Source: Blastomonas natatoria
GTDB taxonomy: Bacteria > Pseudomonadota > Alphaproteobacteria > Sphingomonadales > Sphingomonadaceae
Length of the DNA stretch: 64,000 bases
NCBI RefSeq assembly: GCF_003201955.1
Contig: NZ_QJJM01000007.1
Location: forward strand, 129,891 to 193,890
Direction of reading: 5' to 3'
Shown: in pieces, positions 27,477 through 36,465 of the stretch
How positions within the stretch are numbered: the stretch's first letter is position 1
Layout: the number at the start of each line of letters is the position of its first letter
Translations under genes and position numbers: made by a program
Notes under the pieces: model-generated
The model's database searches: none
What the model saw: only the letters and a program-made list of their open reading frames with translations
Told to the model about the DNA's origin: nothing

Positions 27477-28676
27477 TCAGAGCGCCGGTGGGGGCTCAAT
27501 CGCGACCAGCTCGGCCAGTATCGCATCGAGCAAAGGCATGCCCTGTTCGGTCACGACGAGCTGCGAACCGTTCGATGCAGCCAGCCCGAGGGCTGAAAGC
27601 CTTGCGAGAGCATCAGCGTCGACCAGGGCTGCCTGATCTACTCCCGTACGCCTGGCGATATTGGCGAGATCGACGCCTTCGGCTAGCCGCAGTCCCATCA
27701 GCAGCGCTTCCATCGCCCGCGTGGCCGGATCGAGCTGCCGCTCGACCGAGAGCCCGTGGCCGTTGCGCGCAACAGCGGAGAGAAAATTCTCCGGCTTGCG
27801 ATGCCGCTCGGTGGCCAGCGCGGTCCGCCGTCCATGCGCGCCCGGACCGATGCCGGCATAATCGCCATAGCGCCAATAGGTCAGATTGTGGCGGCTCTGC
27901 TCGCCGGCGCGGGCATGATTGCTGATCTCGTAAGCGGGCAGGCCGGCCTTGGCCGTCAGGCTGCGGGTCAGCTCGAAAAGGTCCGCGCAATGATCGTCAT
28001 CGGCAGGGACCAGTTCGCCGCGCCGGACCAGAGTTTCGAAGCGCGTGCCCGGTTCGATGGTCAGCTGATAGAGCGAGAGGTGGCCGGTCCCGAAAGCCAG
28101 CGCGCGACGGAGCTCGGCGTCCCATTGTTCGAGCGTCTGGCCGGGCCGGGCATAGATGAGATCGAACGACACGCGAGAGAAATGCGCCTGTGCCGTATCC
28201 AGCGCGCGCAGACTCTCATCGACGCCATGCGCGCGCCCCAGAAAGCCGAGCGTGGTATCATCCAGTGCCTGCAGACCCAGCGATACACGGTTCACCCCGG
28301 CCGCCGAAAGATCCGCAAAGCGCGCCGCCTCCACCGACGAGGGATTCGCCTCCAGCGTGATCTCGATCGCCTCTGTGGCCTGCCAGTGGCTTATGGCAGC
28401 CTCGACAATGTCGGCGACGAGGGCTGGGGGCATCAAGGAAGGCGTGCCGCCACCGAAGAAGATCGAGCCGAGTTTGCGGCCAGGCAGCAGTCTTGCCTCA
28501 TGCGCCAGGTCCGCGAGCAGGGCAGCCCTCCACTGGTCCAAGTCGATGCTTGCGCGGACATGGCTGTTGAAATCGCAATAAGGACATTTCGAGACACAGA
28601 ACGGCCAATGGACGTAGAGCGCCAGTGGCTGCTCGGCGTCTTTCGGCTGGCAGGCCAGGCTGCTGTCAGCCTTCAA
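27477..28676 (-). CDS. hemW: HemW, radical SAM haem chaperone
   Basis: Radical-SAM protein related to HemN but acting as a haem-binding chaperone rather than a coproporphyrinogen dehydrogenase. About 399 residues with the CxxxCxYC motif ([11 protein letters not shown]), [37 protein letters not shown] and [16 protein letters not shown], plus a HemN C-terminal domain. The best local start is TTG at 28676 with AAGG upstream, inside the 3' end of rdgB; an in-frame ATG at 28706 is the alternative. It is coupled to rdgB. Confidence 0.92.
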   Translation of the reverse strand: MKADSSLACQPKDAEQPLALYVHWPFCVSKCPYCDFNSHVRASIDLDQWRAALLADLAHEARLLPGRKLGSIFFGGGTPSLMPPALVADIVEAAISHWQATEAIEITLEANPSSVEAARFADLSAAGVNRVSLGLQALDDTTLGFLGRAHGVDESLRALDTAQAHFSRVSFDLIYARPGQTLEQWDAELRRALAFGTGHLSLYQLTIEPGTRFETLVRRGELVPADDDHCADLFELTRSLTAKAGLPAYEISNHARAGEQSRHNLTYWRYGDYAGIGPGAHGRRTALATERHRKPENFLSAVARNGHGLSVERQLDPATRAMEALLMGLRLAEGVDLANIARRTGVDQAALVDADALARLSALGLAASNGSQLVVTEQGMPLLDAILAELVAIEPPPAL

Positions 28677-29298
28677 GGCAGGCCTTGACCAGCTTGGCGA
28701 AGGCATCGGCCCGGTGGCTGATACCGTGCTTGTGCTCCGGATCGATCTCGGCAAAGGTCTGATCGAAGCCTTGTGCAACGAAGACAGGGTCATAGCCGAA
28801 ACCCAGCTTGCCGCGGGGCGGCCAGGTCAGCGATCCATGCACGCGGCCTTCGAAAACTTCCGAATGCCCATCGGGCCAGGCAAGCGCGAGGGTGCAGGCG
28901 AAATAGGCGCTGCGGTCGACATCGGGGCCAAGTTCGGCAAGCCGTCCCTCGACCTTGCCCATCGCCATGTACCAGTCGCGACCCGGCTCACCCTCGAACC
29001 ATTGCCGTTCGGCCCAGTCTGCGGTGTACACGCCGGGCGCGCCGCCCAGCGCAGCAACGCACAGCCCGCTATCGTCAGCCAGCGCAACGCAATTGGCGCC
29101 CCTGGCCGAGGCATGCGCCTTGAGCAGCGCGTTTTCTGCGAAGGTCGTGCCCGTCTCTTCGGGTTCGGGCAGGCCGAGATCGCTCGCCGAGACGGGTTCG
29201 ATGCCGAACGGTTCGAGCAGCGCGCGAATCTCGCGCACCTTGCCCTGGTTGTGGCTGGCGATCACCAGCCTGCCGGGTTCGAGCCTGCGTGGCGTCAT
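28666..29298 (-). CDS. rdgB: RdgB/HAM1 non-canonical purine NTP pyrophosphatase
   Basis: Removes ITP, dITP and XTP from nucleotide pools. The 210-residue product begins with an [11 protein letters not shown] nucleotide-binding motif, followed by [47 protein letters not shown] and the C-terminal [14 protein letters not shown]. These are the signature HAM1 motifs. The start ATG at 29298 lies four bases after the rph stop; the rph-rdgB-hemW order is common in alphaproteobacteria. Confidence 0.95.
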   Translation of the reverse strand: MTPRRLEPGRLVIASHNQGKVREIRALLEPFGIEPVSASDLGLPEPEETGTTFAENALLKAHASARGANCVALADDSGLCVAALGGAPGVYTADWAERQWFEGEPGRDWYMAMGKVEGRLAELGPDVDRSAYFACTLALAWPDGHSEVFEGRVHGSLTWPPRGKLGFGYDPVFVAQGFDQTFAEIDPEHKHGISHRADAFAKLVKACLEG

Positions 29299-29302
29299 GA
29301 CG

Positions 29303-30016
29303 TCAACCGACCGCCTTGCCTTGTGCCTCGAAAATCTGCGCGCAGCCCATGCGGGCGAGGCGCAGCAGGCGCAGCAGCGCCTCCTCGTCATAGGGCGCGC
29401 CCTCGGCCGTCGCCTGCGCCTCGGCGATATTGCCGCCCTCGATCAGCACGAAATTGGCATCGGCGTCGGCATTCGAATCCTCGATATAGTCGAGATCGAG
29501 CACCGGCGTGCCCTGATGGATGCCGCAGCTGATGGCGGCGACCTTGGCACTGATCGGGTCTTCCTTAATCAGCCCCTGCGCCATCAGGCCGTTGACCGCG
29601 AGACGCAAGGCCACCCATGCACCGGAGATCGATGCAGTGCGGGTGCCGCCATCGGCCTGGATCACGTCGCAATCGACGGTGATCTGGCGCTCACCCAGCT
29701 TCTTGAGGTCTACTACAGCACGCAAGGAGCGCCCGATAAGCCGCTGGATTTCCTGCGTCCGCCCCGACTGCTTGCCCTTGGCAGCCTCGCGCTGACCGCG
29801 GGTATGCGTGGCGCGCGGCAGCATCGAATATTCTGCCGTGACCCAGCCTTCGCCCTTGCCTTTGAGCCAGGGCGGAAGCCGCTCCTCGACGCTTGCGGTC
29901 ACCAGCACGCGGGTATCGCCAAAACCGATCAGGCAGCTCCCTTCGGCATGCTTGGTGAAACCGGTCTCGATGCTGATGGGGCGCATTTCGTCGGGGGCGC
30001 GGCCTGATGGGCGCAT
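29303..30016 (-). CDS. rph: Ribonuclease PH
   Basis: Phosphorolytic 3'-5' exoribonuclease that trims tRNA 3' ends. The 237 residues show the standard N-terminus ([20 protein letters not shown]), [34 protein letters not shown], the phosphate-site [20 protein letters not shown] and [23 protein letters not shown] about eight bases before ATG 30016 fixes the start. It is the first gene of the rph-rdgB-hemW-xerC run and divergent from tRNA-Val. Confidence 0.96.
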   Translation of the reverse strand: MRPSGRAPDEMRPISIETGFTKHAEGSCLIGFGDTRVLVTASVEERLPPWLKGKGEGWVTAEYSMLPRATHTRGQREAAKGKQSGRTQEIQRLIGRSLRAVVDLKKLGERQITVDCDVIQADGGTRTASISGAWVALRLAVNGLMAQGLIKEDPISAKVAAISCGIHQGTPVLDLDYIEDSNADADANFVLIEGGNIAEAQATAEGAPYDEEALLRLLRLARMGCAQIFEAQGKAVG

Positions 30017-30161
30017 AGGTGATTCTCCAAAAATGGTGATCTTCGATCCAGTGGGGCGCCGATAGCGGGCAGGGCGTTGGAAGGAAAGCATCAACACGGT
30101 ATCGCACCCTCTTGCCAGCGCGTTGCAAAACTGGCAGTGGGCGCCACCTATCCGTGGCCAT

Positions 30162-30237
30162 GGGCGATTAGCTCAGTTGGTAGAGCATCTCGTTTACACC
30201 GAGAGGGTCGGCAGTTCGAGCCTGTCATCGCCCACCA
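30162..30237 (+). tRNA. tRNA-Val (anticodon TAC)
   Basis: 76-base tRNA with encoded CCA. The acceptor GGGCGAT pairs with ATCGCCC, followed by A and CCA. The D arm is GCTC-AGTTGGTA-GAGC. The anticodon stem TCTCG/CGAGA encloses loop TTTACAC with anticodon TAC at 30195-30197. The T arm contains the TTCGAGC sequence. All arms fold cleanly. Confidence 0.97.
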
Positions 30238-30339
30238 TGGTCCACTCGAGCGTTGCCCTGATGCAACGGCAATCTGCAAAATTCAGGCAGGCAGGTTTCG
30301 TTCAGCTACCGGTCAGGCAGCGAACGACATCACACGCGC

Positions 30340-30537
30340 ATGCCGAGCCACCTGATCCTCACCGTCATTCTGGGCAGCATCTTGCCCCTGCTGCCGATCG
30401 GATTGGTCAATCTGGATCGCGCCAGTTCAGCCGTCGAGGATTGTGTCGGCAAGAAGCGAATCGTTACCGTTCCGCCGCGTGCGAAAAAGGAGCAGTCGCA
30501 AAAGCGCTGCCGCGTGATCGCTCCGATCCTGATGTAG
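30340..30537 (+). CDS. Possible small membrane-anchored protein
   Basis: 65-codon frame between tRNA-Val and the TlpA gene. The first ~22 residues are hydrophobic (LILTVILGSILPLLPIGLV), followed by a short basic, soluble tail. No family is recognised. No good ribosome binding site precedes the ATG, but the composition (one helix then a charged tail) looks more like a protein than a shadow frame. It converges on the TlpA gene with ten bases between. Confidence 0.35.
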   Translation: MPSHLILTVILGSILPLLPIGLVNLDRASSAVEDCVGKKRIVTVPPRAKKEQSQKRCRVIAPILM

Positions 30538-30547
30538 GCTTTTGCGC

Positions 30548-31156
30548 TTAGCCCTTGCTGGCCAGCGTCTCTTCCATCAGCGCCGATGCACGCGGCCCGT
30601 TCCAGTCCATGCCGCCGATCATCCGCCACACTTCCCTGCCTTGCGCATCATACAGGACTGTGGTCGGCATTACGCCGGTCTGGTAACTGAAACCCAGATT
30701 GTTCTCTTCATCGATATAGGGCTGCAGGTTCTTGAAACCCTTTTCGGCGAAGAACGAGGGTATCTTGTCGAGATTCTGCATGTCCTGCGAGACCGTGAGA
30801 ACGACAAGCCGATCCTTCTCCCGCTCTGCCAGGGCATCCAGCGTCGGCATCTCGACGACACAAGGGCCGCACCAGGTTGCCCAAAGGTTGACGAGCACGG
30901 GCTTGCCCCTGAACGCATCGAGGGTGACAGTCTTTCCCAGAGGATCCTTGAAGCTCACATCGGGCGCTGCCTTGCCGCGCTGCGAAATGTCGAGCGTGCC
31001 GGAAAGCGGCACCTCGGGCGCGGATTTCTCAGCAGTTTTTTCCGTGCCTGCGGGTTGCTCCCCGGCGGGCGATTGCCTATCGCACGCGCCAGTTGCCAGC
31101 GCGGCCAGGGCCACCACCGGCCAGAGGCTGCGGCGCGAAAGATGGACGATAGGCAT
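30548..31156 (-). CDS. TlpA/ResA-like thioredoxin lipoprotein
   Basis: Periplasmic thiol-disulfide reductase of the TlpA/ResA/DsbE type, 202 residues. It has a lipoprotein signal with Cys25 (LATGAC), a linker, and a thioredoxin domain with WATWCGPC (Cys96 and Cys99), [12 protein letters not shown] and the cis-Pro segment [10 protein letters not shown]. These proteins reduce apocytochrome c or other exported cysteines; the target here is unknown. GGAG lies nine bases before the ATG. The start codon overlaps, head to head, the argH start on the other strand. Confidence 0.9.
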   Translation of the reverse strand: MPIVHLSRRSLWPVVALAALATGACDRQSPAGEQPAGTEKTAEKSAPEVPLSGTLDISQRGKAAPDVSFKDPLGKTVTLDAFRGKPVLVNLWATWCGPCVVEMPTLDALAEREKDRLVVLTVSQDMQNLDKIPSFFAEKGFKNLQPYIDEENNLGFSYQTGVMPTTVLYDAQGREVWRMIGGMDWNGPRASALMEETLASKG

Positions 31157-32549
31157 GGGAAACAACTCCAACAGCATGTGGGGCGGACGCTTCGCCGCCG
31201 GGCCATCCGACGTGATGCGGGCCATAAATGCTTCCATCCCGTTCGACAAGGCGCTGTGGCGGCAGGATATCGACGGATCGCTGGCGCATGTCGCGATGCT
31301 GGGGGCGCAGGGGATTATCCCCGCCGCCGATGCCGAAGCGATAACGCAAGGCCTCAAGCAGATTGCCGCGGAATATGCTGCCAATGGCGTTGCCGAGGAC
31401 TGGGCGCTTGAAGACATTCACATGCATGTCGAAGCGCGGCTGTCCGAGCTGATCGGTCCTGCGGCAGGACGGCTGCACACCGCACGCTCGCGCAACGATC
31501 AGGTCGCAACCGACTTTCGCCTGTGGGTGCGCGATGCCTGTGACGCCGTCGATGCCGCGCTCAAGGCGTTGCAGACCGCGCTGGTCGACCGCGCCGAACA
31601 GAATGCTGATGCGATCATGCCCGGCTTCACCCATCTGCAGATCGCACAGCCGGTGACGCTGGGCCATCATCTGCTGGCCTATTACGAGATGTTCGCGCGC
31701 GACCGCGACCGGTTCGCCAGCGCGCGCAAGCGAATGAACCAGTGCCCGCTGGGATCGGCCGCGTTGGCCGGAACCGGCTTTCCGATCGACCGCGATGCCA
31801 CGGCAGCGGCACTCGGATTTGAACGGCCCACCGCCAATTCGCTCGATGCCGTGTCCGATCGCGATTTTGCACTCGACTATCTGAACGCCGCTGCGCAATG
31901 TGCTCTGCACCTCTCGCGCCTCGCCGAAGAATTCATCATCTGGGCGAGCCAGCCTTATGGGTTCGTCAAGCTGCCCGACAGTTTCTCGACCGGCTCGTCG
32001 ATCATGCCGCAAAAGCGCAATCCCGATGCGGCGGAACTGGTGCGCGGCCATGCCGGCCGCATCATCGGCTGCCAGACCGCGCTGATGATCACGATGAAGG
32101 GCCTGCCGCTCGCCTATTCCAAGGACATGCAGGACGACAAGCCGCCGGTGTTTGAATGCGAAGGCCTGCTGATGCTGAGCCTCGCTGCGATGACCGGAAT
32201 GGTTGCCGAGACCGGATTCGACACCTCTGCGATGCGCAAGGCGACCGAACGCGGCTTTGCGACCGCGACCGACCTTGCCGACTGGCTGGTCCGTCAGGCG
32301 GGCATTCCCTTCCGCGAGGCGCATCACATTACCGGCGCTGTGGTCAAGCTGGCAGAGGGCAGGGGCGTCGCGCTCGATGCGCTGACGCTCGATGAGCTGC
32401 AGGCGATCGATCCGCGCATCTCGCAAGCGGTCTATCCCGCGCTGTCGGTCGATGCCTCGGTCGCCAGCCGCAACAGCTATGGCGGCACCGCGCCCGATCA
32501 GGTAAGGCATCAGGCAGCGCGCGCCCGTGCCGCGCTGGCGGGAGAATGA
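31155..32549 (+). CDS. argH: Argininosuccinate lyase
   Basis: Last enzyme of arginine synthesis, splitting argininosuccinate into arginine and fumarate. The 464 residues contain [54 protein letters not shown], and the fumarase-family signature [16 protein letters not shown]. The start at ATG 31155 overlaps the TlpA start codon on the opposite strand by two bases; a second ATG at 31176 (MWGGRF) would avoid this. It is followed by a small lipoprotein and lysA in one operon. Confidence 0.95.
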   Translation: MGNNSNSMWGGRFAAGPSDVMRAINASIPFDKALWRQDIDGSLAHVAMLGAQGIIPAADAEAITQGLKQIAAEYAANGVAEDWALEDIHMHVEARLSELIGPAAGRLHTARSRNDQVATDFRLWVRDACDAVDAALKALQTALVDRAEQNADAIMPGFTHLQIAQPVTLGHHLLAYYEMFARDRDRFASARKRMNQCPLGSAALAGTGFPIDRDATAAALGFERPTANSLDAVSDRDFALDYLNAAAQCALHLSRLAEEFIIWASQPYGFVKLPDSFSTGSSIMPQKRNPDAAELVRGHAGRIIGCQTALMITMKGLPLAYSKDMQDDKPPVFECEGLLMLSLAAMTGMVAETGFDTSAMRKATERGFATATDLADWLVRQAGIPFREAHHITGAVVKLAEGRGVALDALTLDELQAIDPRISQAVYPALSVDASVASRNSYGGTAPDQVRHQAARARAALAGE

Positions 32550-32806
32550 CCATGATGCGTACGCCGCTGCTGATTGCTGGAGCCGCCATGGCCGCCCTGA
32601 TCGCTCTGCCTGGCTGCGGCAGCCGTCAGAAGTTGACCGCAGTCGAGGGCGTGACGCCGGTTCCGCCGGCCTATGGAGCTGCCGCGGCTGCGGGGCCGAA
32701 CGAACTGCTGCAACCAAGCACGCAGTCGCGCCCCGAGCGGAACGTGGAGTTGCGCCGCAAGTCCGAGGCCCGGGCCGACGACCCGTTTGATCTTCCCCCC
32801 GAATAA
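32546..32806 (+). CDS. Small lipoprotein between argH and lysA (LptM-like position)
   Basis: 86-residue lipoprotein with a signal peptide and lipobox LPGC, followed by a short Pro/Ala-rich and charged tail. Its start overlaps the argH stop (ATGA). In gammaproteobacteria and many other groups a tiny lipoprotein, LptM (YifL), sits just before lysA or dapF and assists LPS-translocon assembly. Position and CGS-x-K after the lipobox suggest a relative, but similarity is too weak to be sure. Confidence 0.75.
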   Translation: MTMMRTPLLIAGAAMAALIALPGCGSRQKLTAVEGVTPVPPAYGAAAAAGPNELLQPSTQSRPERNVELRRKSEARADDPFDLPPE

Positions 32807-32825
32807 TCGAGGTTTGTAAAAGCCC

Positions 32826-34082
32826 ATGGATCATTTTTCCCTGGTGGACGGGCAGCTGTTTGCCGAACAGGTTCCGCTCGCGCGGATTGCCGAAGAGGTC
32901 GGGACGCCTGTCTACGTCTATTCGCGTGCCACGCTGGAGCGTCATGCCGATGTGTTCCGCGAAGGCCTGGCAGGAGTTGCGCGCAAGCACCTGGCCTTTG
33001 CGGTAAAATCCAATCCAAATCTGGCCGTCCTGAAGGTGCTGGCCGGGCGCGGCTATGGGGCGGACGTCGTGTCGGGGGGTGAGCTTGACCGGGCCTTGGC
33101 CGCAGGTATTGCGGCGCAGGACATCGTCTTTTCCGGTGTGGGAAAGACTGAAGCCGAGATGCGCCATGCGCTGTCGCTCGATATCGGACAGTTCAATATC
33201 GAGTCGGAAGAAGAATGCCAGATGCTCGCGGCCGTGGCAGCGTCGATGGGTCTCACGGCGCGCGCTTCGCTGCGGATCAATCCGGATGTCGATGCGGGCA
33301 CCCATGCCAAGATCTCCACCGGCAAGGCCGACAACAAGTTCGGCGTCGGCTTGCATGTCGGCCCTGGAATCTATCAGCGCCTCTCGGCCTTGCCGGGGAT
33401 CGCCCTGCGCGGGGTGGCCGTGCATATCGGCAGCCAGTTGCTCAGCCTCGATCCGCTCGAGGCCGCCTTCGGCAAGATCGGCGAGCTCGTGGCGCATCTC
33501 CGGAGCGAAGGCCATGTCATCACCCATGTCGATCTGGGGGGAGGTCTGGGCGTCCCCTATCAGGCAGCAACCGAACCGCCATCCCCTGCGGACTATGGCG
33601 CGCTGGTTGCACGCGTGACGCGCGACTGGGATGCGACAATCCAGTTCGAGCCTGGCCGCGTCATTGCTGGCAATGCCGGTGTGCTGCTGACCAGGGTCAT
33701 CCGCGTCAAGCCAGGCATTCGCGACCCGTTCGTGGTGGTCGATGCCGCGATGAACGATCTGGCACGCCCTGCCCTGTACGATGCCTGGCATGATTTCGAG
33801 GCGGTGCATCCGGATGGAACGCGGATGATGGCCAATATCGTCGGTCCGGTCTGCGAAAGCGGTGATACCTTTGCCATGGGCCGTGACATTGACACGGTGT
33901 CCGCTGGCGACCTCGCGATCTTTCGCACGGCAGGGGCTTATGGTGCCACGATGGCGAGCAGTTACAACAGCCGCGGTATCGTGGCCGAGGTGTTGGTCGA
34001 TGGTGATCGGTACGCCGTCGTCGCCAACCGCATCAGCCCTGCCGAGATCATGGCGGCGGAAACCGTTCCAGCCTGGCTGTGA
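32826..34082 (+). CDS. lysA: Diaminopimelate decarboxylase
   Basis: PLP enzyme converting meso-diaminopimelate to L-lysine. The 418-residue protein has the PLP lysine Lys61 (FAVKSNPN), SGGELDRALAAG, RINPDVDAGTHAKISTG, HIGSQL, DLGGGLGVPY, EPGRVIAGNAG, GPVCESGDTF with the catalytic Cys, and GAYGATMASSYNSR. All Fold III motifs are intact. It is third in the argH operon and its stop overlaps the following GTG start by four bases. Confidence 0.96.
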   Translation: MDHFSLVDGQLFAEQVPLARIAEEVGTPVYVYSRATLERHADVFREGLAGVARKHLAFAVKSNPNLAVLKVLAGRGYGADVVSGGELDRALAAGIAAQDIVFSGVGKTEAEMRHALSLDIGQFNIESEEECQMLAAVAASMGLTARASLRINPDVDAGTHAKISTGKADNKFGVGLHVGPGIYQRLSALPGIALRGVAVHIGSQLLSLDPLEAAFGKIGELVAHLRSEGHVITHVDLGGGLGVPYQAATEPPSPADYGALVARVTRDWDATIQFEPGRVIAGNAGVLLTRVIRVKPGIRDPFVVVDAAMNDLARPALYDAWHDFEAVHPDGTRMMANIVGPVCESGDTFAMGRDIDTVSAGDLAIFRTAGAYGATMASSYNSRGIVAEVLVDGDRYAVVANRISPAEIMAAETVPAWL

Positions 34083-34861
34083 ACCAGCTTCCCATCTTCG
34101 TGAACCTGCGCGGGGTGCGCGTTATCCTGCTCGGCGACGGCGAGATGGCAGATGCCAAGAGGCGTCTGATCGAACGGGCAGGGGGGCTGTGCGTCGGCGA
34201 GGACGTTCGTGATGCCCGCATCGCCATTGTCGCGCTGGAGGACGAGTCCGAAGCGGTTGCCGCCGTCGATCGGCTCAAGGCGCGTGGCTTGCTCGTCAAC
34301 GCCGTGGATCGACCTGCGCTGTGCGACTTCACCACGCCCGCTATCATCGACCGCGATCCCGTGTTGATCGCGATCGGCACCGGGGGCGCATCGGCGGGTC
34401 TTGCGAAGGCGCTCCGTCAGCGTCTGGAGGCGATGCTGCCTGCGGGGCTGGGCAAACTTGCCAAGGCGCTCGACGCAGCGCGCGACGCTATCCGCCGGCG
34501 CTGGCCCGGCGGACCGGAGCGCAGGCGCGCGATCGATGCGGCGCTGGCACCGGGCGGGCCGCTCGATCCGCTGACCGATCGCGACGAGAACGCAGTGGCT
34601 GACTGGCTGGAACAGGGCGGCCAGGGCGTGGCCTCAGGCCTTTACACGCTGACGATTGCCTCGACCGATCCAGATGATCTCACGCTTCGCCAGGTGCGTC
34701 TGCTGGGCAGCGCCGATCTGGTGCTGCATCCTTTCGATATGCCCGGGACCATATTGTCGCGAGCCCGCGCCGATGCGGCCATGCGCGTTGATGATAGCGA
34801 AGCCGAAGAGTCGGGCGTGGTCGTCAGACTTGTTTGGGCGAAGACAGAAGAAAGTTCATGA
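34079..34861 (+). CDS. Siroheme synthase-like protein (precorrin-2 dehydrogenase / sirohydrochlorin ferrochelatase) with a C-terminal methylase fragment
   Basis: 260 residues starting with GTG in GTGA overlap with lysA. Residues about 1-145 match the CysG N-terminal/Met8 part: LPIFVNLRGVRVILLGDGEMADAKRRL, LVNAVDRPALCDFTTPAII, and IAIGTGGASAGLAKALRQRLE. It should oxidise precorrin-2 and insert iron to make siroheme for sulfite or nitrite reductase. From about residue 200, YTLTIASTDPDDLTLRQVRLLGSADLVLHP resembles the first strand-helix of the uroporphyrinogen-III methylase domain, but the rest is missing and the usual G-x-G-x-G loop is lost. The 3' end overlaps the next gene by 38 bases. Confidence 0.82.
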   Translation: MNQLPIFVNLRGVRVILLGDGEMADAKRRLIERAGGLCVGEDVRDARIAIVALEDESEAVAAVDRLKARGLLVNAVDRPALCDFTTPAIIDRDPVLIAIGTGGASAGLAKALRQRLEAMLPAGLGKLAKALDAARDAIRRRWPGGPERRRAIDAALAPGGPLDPLTDRDENAVADWLEQGGQGVASGLYTLTIASTDPDDLTLRQVRLLGSADLVLHPFDMPGTILSRARADAAMRVDDSEAEESGVVVRLVWAKTEESS

Positions 34862-35252
34862 ACACCGTCGCGATCGGCTTGGCGGGATCGTCCTGCCAGG
34901 CCTTGGCCTCGACATTCGCGACGCGCCGCCCGATGCGGGTGACCTCGCCCAGCGCATAGGTCCGCGCTTCGCGACCGCCACGCATGAAATTGATGGTGAT
35001 GTTGACGGGCTTGATCCGTACAGCAGGCTCTTCGGCCGCTACCGTCACGCGCAGTGCAGCGATCGCGGCGATCTCCATCAGGCCGCTCATGGCGCCACCG
35101 TGCAGAAATCCGGGCCGACCCATCACATGGGGTCCGTAATCGAAGGCGATCACGGGAAGGCCGCCCTGCATATGGTCGACTGTCATCCCCATTTCGCGCG
35201 CGAAGGGGGGCATGAAGCCAAGGATTGCAGCCATCTCGGTGTCGGTGGTCAT
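34824..35252 (-). CDS. PaaI-type hotdog thioesterase (1)
   Basis: 142-residue hotdog-fold protein of the acyl-CoA thioesterase/PaaI group. The signature HGGAMSGLMEIAAIAA near residue 51 carries the typical HGG and acidic residue of the active site; NITINFMRGGREARTYALGEV follows. The substrate is unknown. It converges with the siroheme gene, overlapping its end by 38 bases, and lies three bases after a second hotdog gene, so the two are probably one transcript and may form a heteromer. Confidence 0.87.
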   Translation of the reverse strand: MTTDTEMAAILGFMPPFAREMGMTVDHMQGGLPVIAFDYGPHVMGRPGFLHGGAMSGLMEIAAIAALRVTVAAEEPAVRIKPVNITINFMRGGREARTYALGEVTRIGRRVANVEAKAWQDDPAKPIATVFMNFLLSSPKQV

Positions 35253-35255
35253 GGT

Positions 35256-35720
35256 TCAGCCCAGGAAATTGTCGATGCGGATGAAGGTGCCCGCAACATG
35301 CGCCACCGGATCATCGGCATCGCCGTCATGTGCGATACCGCGAACAAATGCCATGGACCGGGTCACCTTGTAGCATTCGCCGCGCCCGATCACGGTCTTG
35401 CCTGGCGTTGCGGGGCGCATGTAGTCGACGCGCAGGTCCAGCGTCACCTGCGGGCGGAACTCGCCAATCGCAGTCCAGACCGACAGGCTGGTGGCATTGT
35501 CCATCAGGCTGATGATCGGTCCCGAGGCGATGACACCCGTCTCGACATCGCCGATCAGTCGTTCGGCATAAGGCAGTTCCATCTCGACCCAGCCGACCCC
35601 ATGGGCGCGGTAGCGCATGCCCAGATGGCCGCCATGGCCCAGTCTCGAAAGAATGCCTTCAAAAGCACTGGGGTCAAAGCCGCTCGGTTTTTCGGCACTT
35701 TCGGGCGGCGTTTCGGGCAT
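35256..35720 (-). CDS. PaaI-type hotdog thioesterase (2)
   Basis: 154 residues, hotdog fold. The core is HLGMRYRAHGVGWVEMELPYAERLIGD, VIASGPIISLMDNATSLSVW, and VTLDLRVDYMRPATPGKTVIGRGE. Compared with its neighbour it has SGPIISLMDNA in place of HGGAMSGLME, so the HGG histidine is replaced but the Asp on the central helix is kept. The start was set at ATG 35720; an upstream in-frame ATG (35825) would add 35 unlike residues. Function beyond acyl-CoA hydrolysis is unknown. Confidence 0.85.
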   Translation of the reverse strand: MPETPPESAEKPSGFDPSAFEGILSRLGHGGHLGMRYRAHGVGWVEMELPYAERLIGDVETGVIASGPIISLMDNATSLSVWTAIGEFRPQVTLDLRVDYMRPATPGKTVIGRGECYKVTRSMAFVRGIAHDGDADDPVAHVAGTFIRIDNFLG

Positions 35721-35939
35721 CGGATCAACTCGATTCGTCAAGGGCTGCATTGCCTGGTGCGGCGATGCATGTGGGCTGATCTGCACATGGCGCAGCATGT
35801 TCGTCAACCCGAAGCGGTCATGCACGGGGCTGGCGCCTCATCGGAAGCGCGGCCTCGCCCTTCACGCCAGGCACGATAAGCGATTGATGACCGTCTTGCC
35901 GTCTCTATAGTCGACCGGCGACGACCAGATGGGGGCAGG

Positions 35940-36404
35940 ATGCTGATCACGGATTTCGACATCGGACAGATCGGGCGGCTCATCCAGATCGCCATGGCAC
36001 CGGCCTTTCTTCTGGTCGCCACCGGCAATATCCTCCAGATGTTTGCCAATCGCCTGGCGCGGGTGGTCGATCGCGAGCGCGTGCAGATGAAGGAATTTCA
36101 TCGCACGCAGGGTGAAGCGCATGTGCGGGTCGTGAATGAGCTGCGTATTCTCGATCGCCGCGCCAACATCATCAACAAGGCGATCCTGCTGGGCACGCTC
36201 AGTGCGATCACGGTGAGCGTAGTGGTTGCCGCCATCTTTGTCCTGTCGCTCACCGGCTATCGGTTCGGCCAGTTTGTCGCGGGAGGATTCATTCTGGCTA
36301 TGGCCTTCCTCATTCTGGGTCTGCTGCTGTTCGTCGCCGAAATCCGGCTGGCGATGCACAGCATCCGGATCGAGGAACGCCTGCTGAGGCACGATGACGA
36401 ATGA
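35940..36404 (+). CDS. DUF2721 family membrane protein
   Basis: 154 residues with three hydrophobic helices: one near the N-terminus (IAMAPAFLLVATGNILQMFANRLARVVDR) and two in the second half. The NRLARVVDRER segment and the helix-pair layout match DUF2721, a family of unknown function common in sphingomonads. The start has GGGGGCAGG immediately upstream. It is followed directly by a perfect terminator hairpin, so it is monocistronic. Confidence 0.85.
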   Translation: MLITDFDIGQIGRLIQIAMAPAFLLVATGNILQMFANRLARVVDRERVQMKEFHRTQGEAHVRVVNELRILDRRANIINKAILLGTLSAITVSVVVAAIFVLSLTGYRFGQFVAGGFILAMAFLILGLLLFVAEIRLAMHSIRIEERLLRHDDE

Positions 36405-36438
36405 AAAAGGCCTCTGCCGTTGCGGGCAGAGGCCTTTT
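36405..36438. terminator. Bidirectional terminator after the DUF2721 gene
   Basis: AAAAGGCCTCTGCC pairs with GGCAGAGGCCTTTT around a six-base loop, starting immediately after the stop codon. A-rich and T-rich ends let it serve both this gene and the convergent cytochrome c gene. Confidence 0.92.
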
Positions 36439-36465
36439 GCAATCCTAGATGGCAAGTCTGTCGAG

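Noticed and set aside
31077..33809. 910-codon minus-strand open frame
   Set aside because: It is the antisense shadow of argH, the lipoprotein gene and lysA; its composition is His/Arg/Gln-rich, as expected for a shadow in GC-rich DNA.
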